Origin: DASRBO01 sp035653595
Lineage (GTDB): Bacteria; Actinomycetota; Acidimicrobiia; Acidimicrobiales; JAJPHE01
Assembly: GCA_035653595.1 (NCBI GenBank)
Contig: DASRBO010000133.1
Coordinates: 1-19,515 of the forward strand
DNA length: 19,515 nucleotides
Reading direction: 5' to 3'
Shown: piece by piece, positions 14,772 through 19,515 of the stretch
How the letters are laid out: each line of letters starts with the position of its first letter
How positions within the stretch are numbered: the first letter of the stretch is position 1
Made by a program: the position numbers and the translations under genes
The notes under the pieces: model-generated
Seen by the model: only the letters and a program-made list of their open reading frames with translations
Told to the model about the DNA's origin: nothing
Database searches by the model: none

Positions 14772-14897
14772 GGCCGTTCTTGCCCACAGACTGTCCGAGC
14801 CAAACCACCTGCCGCGCGAGCCCCAGGCGGTGCGTCGGGAGCCCAGGGCGTCCTCCTAGGCGGTCGCTTCACCACAGCGACGCTGAGAGCCAAGCGG
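14772..14897. other. Divergent gap before the third DinB-like gene
   Basis: These 126 nt separate the NRAMP-family gene (minus) from the DinB-like gene (plus). I see no gene; the plus-strand frame that stays open through it is Pro/Arg-rich and continues antisense to the transporter. The plus-strand promoter element lies at its right end. Confidence 0.4.
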
Positions 14898-14903
14898 CAT
14901 ACT
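14898..14903 (+). promoter_or_regulatory. Putative -10 element of a leaderless promoter
   Basis: CATACT lies 6 nt before the GTG at 14910. It has the A at position 2 and T at position 6 common to the other start-proximal hexamers of this window. Confidence 0.45.
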
Positions 14904-14909
14904 GCAGCG

Positions 14910-15447
14910 GTGGCGGAGGCCGACGTGACCAGAGCCGAGCAGCCCTACGCCGGCACCGAGCGCAGCCTTCTGGAACCGTGGCTCGAGTTCCAACGAGCGA
15001 CCTTGGCGCTGAAGTGCGCCCGTCTTGCCGTGGACGATCTCAATCGCCAGGCGCTATTCCCCTCGACCCTGTCCCTGGCTCGGATCGTTCGCCACCTCGC
15101 TGACATGGAGCAGATGGACTCCGCCATCGTCGCCGGTCGGCCGCTGGCAGGCATCTATGAGCCGGCTGCGGATCCGGACGGCGACGGCGACGGCCAGCCG
15201 GGTGACGGCATGTACGACTGGGCCCTCTACGACGTGGACGACGACGCCCTCGCCGTGTGGACGGGGGCTTGCGGGGACCTCAGCCGGGCGCTGGCCAGCG
15301 TCGACTCGCTGGACCAGCCGTTGCCTGGCCAGTTCGCGGCCCTGACCGCCCGGGCGTTGGTCCTTAGCCTGACCATGGAGTATGCCCGCCACAACGGCCA
15401 CGCCGACCTGCTGAGGCAGGCCAATCGACGGCTCCGTCGGCTACTGA
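14910..15447 (+). CDS. DinB-like protein (DUF664 type) with a 3' frameshift
   Basis: This is a DinB_2/DUF664-type protein: LEFQRATLALKCA, the block PSTLSLARIVRHLADMEQ (His62) and the C-terminal MEYARHNGHADLLRQ (His161, His164). Family members end a few residues later, typically with an 'IDG' sequence. Here the literal frame has no stop after residue 171 and runs on to 15776, antisense to the VOC gene. Removing one A of the AA at 15423-15424 gives AIDGSVGY then TGA at 15445-15447, a perfect family-like ending (178 aa). So there is a one-base insertion, either a real frameshift or a sequencing error. Read literally, the protein would be 288 aa with a foreign tail. The GTG at 14910 follows CATACT by 6 nt. 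Confidence 0.8.
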
Positions 15448-15481
15448 GCCGAACCCTTGGCGTCGGCGGGTGCCGCCGGAT

Positions 15482-15871
15482 TCACTGGCGCAGCAGGCAC
15501 AGCTCGTTCCCCTCGGGATCCTGCATCACCACCAGCGATGGAACCGGAGGGCCGGCGGCGTCGACGGCCCCGAGCGCCAACAGCCGCCGGTGCTCGGCCT
15601 CGAAGTCGGCGCAGGACAGATCGAGGTGCAAGCGGTTCTTCACCACCTTGGCCTCGGGCACGGTCTGGAACCACAGCTTGATCGCACCTGGCGGACCCTC
15701 CACGAGCACGTTCGGATCGTCCTCGGTGTCCGTGATCCCGCGAGAGGCCAGGCGGGCCAGCTCCTCTTCGTCATAGGGCGCCACCTGGTAGCCGTCCAGG
15801 ACGGCGGCCCAGAACCGGGCCAGGGAGGCGGCATGGCGGCAGTCGAAAACAATGTCGTTGATGGCGCTCAC
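15482..15871 (-). CDS. VOC-superfamily (glyoxalase-like) protein
   Basis: This is a 129-aa vicinal-oxygen-chelate-fold protein of the single-unit, two beta-alpha-beta-beta-beta module kind (Glyoxalase_6 type). The first module starts INDIVFDCRHAASLARFWAAVLDGYQ, and the second starts KNRLHLDLSCADFEAEHRRLLALGA and ends VVMQDPEGNELCLLRQ, the standard closing motif with the metal-ligand-like Glu. Members include lyases, dioxygenases and resistance or binding proteins; this one cannot be assigned further. The start is GTG 15871. It has GAGAGT 6 nt upstream, a weak version of the start-proximal hexamer. The stop lies 34 nt from the restored stop of the convergent DinB-like gene. Confidence 0.85.
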   Translation of the reverse strand: MSAINDIVFDCRHAASLARFWAAVLDGYQVAPYDEEELARLASRGITDTEDDPNVLVEGPPGAIKLWFQTVPEAKVVKNRLHLDLSCADFEAEHRRLLALGAVDAAGPPVPSLVVMQDPEGNELCLLRQ

Positions 15872-15969
15872 GCCGCGACTCTCGCGCCGGCTCCCTCCGC
15901 TCGGCCTCGAATTCCGAAACCGGCCAGACCAGGCGGGCCCCGACGCCCGCCTCGCTACCGGCGCGGATC

Positions 15970-15997
15970 GTTACCGAACCGTTGCCCAGCCGTTGTC
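15970..15997 (+). promoter_or_regulatory. Three GTTRYC direct repeats at 11-bp period
   Basis: GTTACC (15970), GTTGCC (15981) and GTTGTC (15992) are spaced exactly 11 bp apart, the geometry of head-to-tail sites for OmpR/PhoB-family response regulators. The first copy is identical to the pair in front of the two-component operon at 18827. The site lies about 100-126 bp upstream of the VOC start and downstream of the lipoprotein gene. Confidence 0.5.
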
Positions 15998-16036
15998 GAA
16001 TCGCCGGGTTCGAGGTGGATAACGACCGGGTGCTCT

Positions 16037-16089
16037 CGGAAGGCCGGCGTCCCGATGGACCAAGGAACTGGCGTTCGGCCGGCCTTCCG
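16037..16089 (-). terminator. 12-bp inverted repeat after the two-component operon
   Basis: CGGAAGGCCGGC (16037-16048) and GCCGGCCTTCCG (16078-16089) are perfect reverse complements with a 29-nt loop. On the minus strand the structure starts 12 nt after the lipoprotein stop codon at 16102. No T-run follows, so a factor-independent terminator is plausible but unproven. Confidence 0.5.
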
Positions 16090-16101
16090 GGCACACCAGG
16101 G

Positions 16102-16680
16102 TCACTGGGGACCTAGGGACGCGTAGTCCGCCCGGGTCAGAGGACCCTCGGAGAGGCTTCCGCCGGCTGTCGGCACCTGGGCCGGCTGTCCCTCGATGAG
16201 GAGCACCACCCCGGTCACCCCGGGCAGGCCGGTCAGGGTGAACACCAGCTGAGCGGCGGCGACGATCTGGTCCTGTCCCGCCAGCGACTCGAAGGCGATC
16301 GGTGCGTCGATCGAGGCCACCCCCGCCTGCAGAGAGTCCAGCCTGAGCGGAGCGGACGACGACAGGGGGCTGGTCAACCCGTCGTCCGACTCGGCAGCGG
16401 TAGGCCCCCGCTCGAGTGCGTTCAGGGCCTCGGGAACGGTGGCGGGGGCGGCGACGGTCCGGCTCACGCCGGCGAGGCGCTGGCCGATCTCGAAAAAGAT
16501 GGTGATCCCCACACCCTGCGCCTCCGTCGTGGTCGTGGTGGTGGCCGGGGCGAGGAGGCCGAACGGGACCCTCGCTCGGTCGAGTCTGTTCGGCTGGGAT
16601 TCGGCGCCGATACCGCAGGCCGAGCACAGGGCGACCAGGGCCAGCCATCCCAGCCAGGTGCACGCCCACCGACGAGTCAA
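16102..16680 (-). CDS. GerMN-domain lipoprotein, LpqB-like but short
   Basis: The 192-aa product is a probable membrane-anchored lipoprotein. A hydrophobic leader (WLGWLALVALCSAC) ends in a lipobox-like LCSAC with Cys22. A Thr-rich linker (ATTTTTT) precedes a GerMN-like domain from about residue 55: ITIFFEIGQRLAGVSRTV, PEALNALERGPTAAE and a C-terminal QLVFTLTGLPGVTGVVLLIEGQPAQVPT. GerMN domains occur in the spore protein GerM and in LpqB, the lipoprotein partner of MtrAB. LpqB is about 580 aa, so this is a GerMN-only version. The start is TTG 16680, overlapping the kinase TGA as TTGA; no in-frame ATG or GTG would keep the leader. It probably modulates the sensor domain of the kinase. Confidence 0.8.
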   Translation of the reverse strand: MTRRWACTWLGWLALVALCSACGIGAESQPNRLDRARVPFGLLAPATTTTTTEAQGVGITIFFEIGQRLAGVSRTVAAPATVPEALNALERGPTAAESDDGLTSPLSSSAPLRLDSLQAGVASIDAPIAFESLAGQDQIVAAAQLVFTLTGLPGVTGVVLLIEGQPAQVPTAGGSLSEGPLTRADYASLGPQ

Positions 16681-18065
16681 GGCCGGGCCACCGGTAGGCG
16701 GACAATGAAGCGGGCCCCGCCGCCGGGCCGGTCCTCCACCGTCACCGTCCCGTGGTGGGCCTTGACGTGCTCGGCGACCAGGGCCAGGCCCAGACCCGTG
16801 CCGGTGCTGTCCTCGCGCTGGCCGGCCGCCGGGCCCCGGTAGAAGCGCTCGAAGATCCGGGGCCGCTCCGACGGCGCTACACCGGGCCCGGAGTCGTCGA
16901 CCTCGAACCAGACACCCGAGGAGTCGCCGTCCAGGCTCACCATGACCGCTCCCCCACCATGGAGGCGTGCGTTGTCGAGCAGGTTGATGATGACCCGCTG
17001 GAGGCGGCGGCGGTCGGCCCGGACGGTCGCTGCTTCGCCGCCCGGTAGCACCCGGACCGGCACCGTCCCTCGGCTGTAGCCGTTGACGGTGTCGAGGACC
17101 AGCTCGTCGAGGGGAGTCTCCTCCAGGTCGAGGCCGGCCGCCCCGGCGTCGAGGCGGGAGATCTCGAGCAGGTCCTGGACCATGGCCGAGAAGCGCCCGA
17201 TCTCCTTGCCGAGCAGGTCCAGGGTCCGCCGGCCGTCCGCCGGCAGCGCCCGGTTGAACTTCTGCAGCAGCTCGACCGAGGTCTGGACCGTCGTCAACGG
17301 CGACCGGAGCTCGTGGCTGACGTCGGAGGCGAATCGGGCATCGCGCTCGATGCGGTGCTGGAGGGCGTCCACCATCTCGTTGAACGAGACCACCAGGGGG
17401 TCGAGGTCGGGGTCGTCGGCGGCGAGACGCTGATCCAGCGACCCGTGGCTGATGGCCGTCGCCACCTGCACCACCTCGGTCAGCGGGCGCACCAGTCGGC
17501 CGCTGGCCCAACGCCCGACCAGGGCACCGCCGGCCGTGGTCACCACCCCCGATATGGCCAGGACCAGAGCGAGCAGGTCGAGGGTGCGGGCCAGCTCGGA
17601 CAGGGAGTGGACCTCGTAGTAGTCGGCCCCGACCGCCGGCAGGGGGATGCCGACCACCACCGCCGGGCCGCCAGCAGTGGTTATGCGCTGACGCACGGGA
17701 GCACCTTCGAGCACCGCCGATATCAGGTCAGCAGGAAGCACCGAGTGGCCGACGGACACCGAGGTCGAGAACCAGTGGCCATGGCGGTAGAGGAGCGACC
17801 GAGTCTCCTGCGCTGGCGTCAGGGACGACAGGACCTCCGCCACGTTGGTCGAGGTGGCCGTGAGGTCCTGTTTGATCAGGCGGGCGTCGGCATAGGCCTG
17901 GTTGACGGCGCTGGACTGGCGCTGGTCGAGCAGGTAGTGGCCCGCCAGTGCATAGGTGGCCCCGGCGAGCACTCCCGACAACAGGGCGGCGCCGGCGGCG
18001 AAGGAGGCGGTGACCCGCGAGCGCAGGCCCAGTCGGGACCGCCGCCGGGTGGGAGCGGCGGTCAC
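16677..18065 (-). CDS. Sensor histidine kinase, MtrB-like
   Basis: This is a membrane-bound histidine kinase of 462 aa that should phosphorylate the regulator encoded just upstream. TM1 is at about 20-42 and TM2 at about 161-184, enclosing an extracytoplasmic sensor of about 118 residues. A HAMP domain follows (about 185-240), then the dimerisation/phosphoacceptor helix with RFASDVSHELRSPLTTV (His251), a segment very similar to MtrB. The ATPase domain has N box NLLDNARLHG (361-370), G1 DSGPG (391-395), F box FERFYR and G2 GTGLGLA (422-428). GTG 18065 overlaps the regulator stop (GTGA), and its TGA overlaps the lipoprotein TTG (TTGA). All catalytic motifs are present. The exact signal is unknown; cell-envelope status is likely from the family. 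Confidence 0.94.
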   Translation of the reverse strand: MTAAPTRRRSRLGLRSRVTASFAAGAALLSGVLAGATYALAGHYLLDQRQSSAVNQAYADARLIKQDLTATSTNVAEVLSSLTPAQETRSLLYRHGHWFSTSVSVGHSVLPADLISAVLEGAPVRQRITTAGGPAVVVGIPLPAVGADYYEVHSLSELARTLDLLALVLAISGVVTTAGGALVGRWASGRLVRPLTEVVQVATAISHGSLDQRLAADDPDLDPLVVSFNEMVDALQHRIERDARFASDVSHELRSPLTTVQTSVELLQKFNRALPADGRRTLDLLGKEIGRFSAMVQDLLEISRLDAGAAGLDLEETPLDELVLDTVNGYSRGTVPVRVLPGGEAATVRADRRRLQRVIINLLDNARLHGGGAVMVSLDGDSSGVWFEVDDSGPGVAPSERPRIFERFYRGPAAGQREDSTGTGLGLALVAEHVKAHHGTVTVEDRPGGGARFIVRLPVARP

Positions 18066-18742
18066 GGTTGCAGCTTGTAGCCCAGCCCTCGCACTGTCAC
18101 CACCAGGGACGGGTTGGCTGCATCGGCCTCGATCTTGGACCGCAGGCGCCCCACATGCACGTCGACCAGGCGGGTGTCGCCGAGGTAGTCGTAGCCCCAG
18201 ACACGCTCGAGCAGCTGGGCCCGGCTGAGCACCCAGCCGGGGTTGGCCGCCAGCTCGCAGAGGAGTCTGAACTCGGTCTTGGTCAGGGCCACATCGTGGC
18301 CGCGCAGACGGACGACACCAGCGTCGACGTGCAGCTCGAGCTCGCCGAAGCGCTGCACCGTCGGAGCCTTCGGCGCCCGCTGGGCCCGGCGCAGCAGCGC
18401 CCTGATGCGAGCCGACAGTTCCTTGGCCACGACCGGCTTGGTGACGTAGTCGTCGGCACCGGCCTCCAAGCCGGCGACGACGTCGTAGGTGTCGGTCCGA
18501 GCCGTCACCACCACCACGGGGACGTCACTCGACCGGCGCAGCTGCCGGGTGACCTCGAAGCCGTCTATGCCCGGCAGCATGACGTCGACCAGAACCACAT
18601 CGGCCGGATGGTGGCCGAACGCCTCCAGCGCCGCCTCCCCGCTGGCGGTTTCGGCGACGGTGTATCCCTCCTGGCGGAGGAACATCCCCAGGGTGCTGCG
18701 GATGTTGACGTCGTCCTCGACCAGCAGGATGTGAGCGGCCAC
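18062..18742 (-). CDS. OmpR-family response regulator, MtrA-like
   Basis: This is a DNA-binding response regulator of 226 aa. The receiver domain (1-120) has Asp10 and Asp11, phosphoacceptor Asp53 in VDVMLPG, Thr80 and Lys102 in TKP. The winged-helix effector domain (about 128-224) contains LTKTEFRLLCELA, VWGYDYLGDTRLVDVHVGRLRSKIE and TVRGLGYKL, close to MtrA and other actinobacterial OmpR-type regulators. The GTG start at 18742 is supported by AAGGAG (18747-18752 on the minus strand) about 4 nt upstream. It is the first gene of a three-gene operon with the kinase and GerMN lipoprotein, all joined by 4-bp overlaps. Two GTTACC repeats upstream suggest autoregulation. MtrA orthology versus a paralogue such as CseB or AfsQ1 cannot be settled here. 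Confidence 0.94.
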   Translation of the reverse strand: MAAHILLVEDDVNIRSTLGMFLRQEGYTVAETASGEAALEAFGHHPADVVLVDVMLPGIDGFEVTRQLRRSSDVPVVVVTARTDTYDVVAGLEAGADDYVTKPVVAKELSARIRALLRRAQRAPKAPTVQRFGELELHVDAGVVRLRGHDVALTKTEFRLLCELAANPGWVLSRAQLLERVWGYDYLGDTRLVDVHVGRLRSKIEADAANPSLVVTVRGLGYKLQP

Positions 18743-18776
18743 CCAGCTCCTTCCATTGGATCGTTCGTCCAGGAGT

Positions 18777-18805
18777 AAGACAAATCATGGCCCCTACCGG
18801 GTCAA
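18777..18805 (-). promoter_or_regulatory. Putative promoter of the two-component operon
   Basis: On the minus strand TTGACC (complement of 18800-18805) and TGTCTT (complement of 18777-18782) are separated by 17 nt, with the start codon 34 nt further on after an AAGGAG. The -10 is weak, consistent with an activated promoter. Confidence 0.4.
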
Positions 18806-18826
18806 TCGAGGAGCCGGGGCCCATTC

Positions 18827-18843
18827 GTTACCGGACTGTTACC
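18827..18843. promoter_or_regulatory. GTTACC direct repeat, probable response-regulator box
   Basis: GTTACC occurs at 18827-18832 and 18838-18843, an 11-bp period (one helical turn) typical of OmpR/PhoB-family operators. It lies 22 bp upstream of the proposed -35 of the two-component operon and 84 bp before the STAS start on the other strand, so it could control both directions. Confidence 0.55.
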
Positions 18844-18926
18844 TCTCCGCGATCCAGCCGCGGTGAGGCCGAGCGATCCTCGTGCTGGCGAGGCGTTGCG
18901 GGCCGGCGCAGAGGAAGGTGACGGCG

Positions 18927-19271
18927 GTGGACGTGGGTTGCGATCACCTGGGTCAGGTCGAAGTCTGTCGGGTCAGGGGCGAGCTGGACGCCTTCACGAC
19001 CTCGGAGTTCCGCGAGTGGGCCGCTCGGCTCTGTGGTTCCGCCAAGGCCGTCTTCGACCTGGGTGAGCTCACCTTCATGGACTCGGCCGGGCTCGGCGCC
19101 CTGATCGGCGCCATCCGGAGGATCCGCGAGACCGGCGGGGAGGTGGTCCTCAACTCTCCCCGGCCCCTCGTGACCCGGATGCTGCGGACGGCGGGGATCG
19201 ATCGGATCGTTCTCATGACGGGGAGCATCGAGGAAGCCGTGACCCACTTCCTCGGAGCGGCGGTCGCTTGA
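18927..19271 (+). CDS. STAS-domain anti-sigma-factor antagonist
   Basis: This is a single-domain STAS protein of the SpoIIAA/RsbV type, 114 aa, which in its unphosphorylated form binds an anti-sigma kinase and so releases a sigma factor. The fold begins with VEVCRVRGELDAFTTSEFREW, followed by VFDLGELTFMDSAGLGALIGA, where Ser53 in MDSAGL is the conserved phosphorylation site. GVV-type strand EVVLNSP and helix PLVTRMLRTAGID follow. GTG 18927 is preferred because GAGGAAGG (18911-18918) lies 8 nt upstream; GTG 18918 or a longer start at 18882 are alternatives. Its TGA overlaps a TTG of the next gene (SpoIIE phosphatase), the usual partner that dephosphorylates such antagonists. Confidence 0.92.
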   Translation: MDVGCDHLGQVEVCRVRGELDAFTTSEFREWAARLCGSAKAVFDLGELTFMDSAGLGALIGAIRRIRETGGEVVLNSPRPLVTRMLRTAGIDRIVLMTGSIEEAVTHFLGAAVA

Positions 19272-19515
19272 TCTTCGGAGGAGCCGAGCCCACCGTGGCC
19301 GCGCCCCCGGGGCTGGAGTGGGCCGGCCGCTCCGTCGCCGCCGCCGGAGCCGATGGCGGTGGGGACTGGTTCGACCTGGTCTCGAGGCCGGACGGAACCG
19401 TCGCCGTGGTGGTCGGGGACGTCATGGGACACGGCGACGGGGTCGTAGCCCTCCGGGAGCAGCTCAGCTCGCTGAGCCGGGCCCTGGTGGCCGAGGGCCA
19501 CGACGCAACCATGGT
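19268..19515 (+). CDS. SpoIIE/PP2C-type serine phosphatase, 5' part only
   Basis: The reading frame runs off the window end. Its visible part contains GLEWAGRSVAAAGADGGGDWFDLV and VVVGDVMGHGDGVVAL, the opening motifs of SpoIIE/RsbU-like PP2C phosphatases, with metal-binding Asp residues in GGDWFD and GDVMGHG. It probably dephosphorylates the STAS protein encoded immediately upstream. The start may be TTG 19268, giving a TTGA overlap with the STAS stop, or GTG 19295, which has GGAGGAG (19277-19283) 11 nt upstream. There is no room for an N-terminal sensor domain before the catalytic core, so this is a minimal phosphatase at its N-terminus. Confidence 0.85.
   Translation, partial: MIFGGAEPTVAAPPGLEWAGRSVAAAGADGGGDWFDLVSRPDGTVAVVVGDVMGHGDGVVALREQLSSLSRALVAEGHDATM

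Noticed and set aside
13860..14909. 5' extension of the DinB-like reading frame
   Set aside because: It runs antisense to the NRAMP-family gene and is His/Gly/Gln-rich; the DinB fold begins only after the GTG at 14910.
1..19515. CRISPR arrays, tRNAs, insertion sequences or prophage genes
   Set aside because: No spaced direct repeats of CRISPR type, no cloverleaf-like sequence, no transposase or phage motifs were seen on either strand.

Overview
The window is high-GC (roughly 70 %) DNA from a Gram-positive, actinobacterial-type genome. Evidence: GTG and TTG starts are frequent, the LexA box is of the Gram-positive/mycobacterial type, the two-component system resembles MtrAB, and DinB-superfamily genes are repeated. 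Many genes appear to be leaderless, with a -10-like hexamer 6-7 nt before the start codon. An uncultured Acidimicrobiia-like lineage is a guess, not something shown here. There are no rRNA or tRNA genes, CRISPR arrays, transposases or phage genes.

Layout. 1-1417: a small unknown helical protein converging on an SDR oxidoreductase. 1599-5265: two translationally coupled ABC exporter half-transporters. 5286-5694: a near-perfect SOS (LexA) box overlapping a promoter that drives two small unknown ORFs. 5773-9010: a DinB-family protein, a serine beta-lactamase-fold hydrolase, a small secreted protein, an internally deleted aldo/keto reductase remnant and a Nudix hydrolase. 9011-11398: a SAM methyltransferase divergent from a ribbon-helix-helix protein across a palindrome, then a protein made of two tandem P-loop kinase-like domains. 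11465-12655: a GNAT acetyltransferase and a second DinB-like protein. 12679-14771: an atypical NRAMP-family transporter followed on the same strand by an MgtC-like protein. 14910-15871: a DinB-like gene with a one-base frameshift near its 3' end, and a VOC-fold protein. 16102-18742: a response regulator, histidine kinase and GerMN lipoprotein joined by 4-bp overlaps, a compact MtrA-MtrB-LpqB-like operon. 18927 to the end: a STAS anti-sigma-factor antagonist and the start of a SpoIIE/PP2C phosphatase, divergent from the two-component operon.

How the genes work together. Most of the window is ordinary chromosomal housekeeping in short transcription units. The points of most interest are regulatory: the LexA-box micro-operon, the palindrome shared by the RHH and methyltransferase genes, the 11-bp-period GTTACC repeats between the two-component operon and the STAS/SpoIIE operon (with a related triplet near the VOC gene), and the recurrent leaderless start signature. 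Several genes show recent or ongoing change: the AKR internal deletion, the DinB frameshift and a 21-bp in-frame duplication in the P-loop gene.
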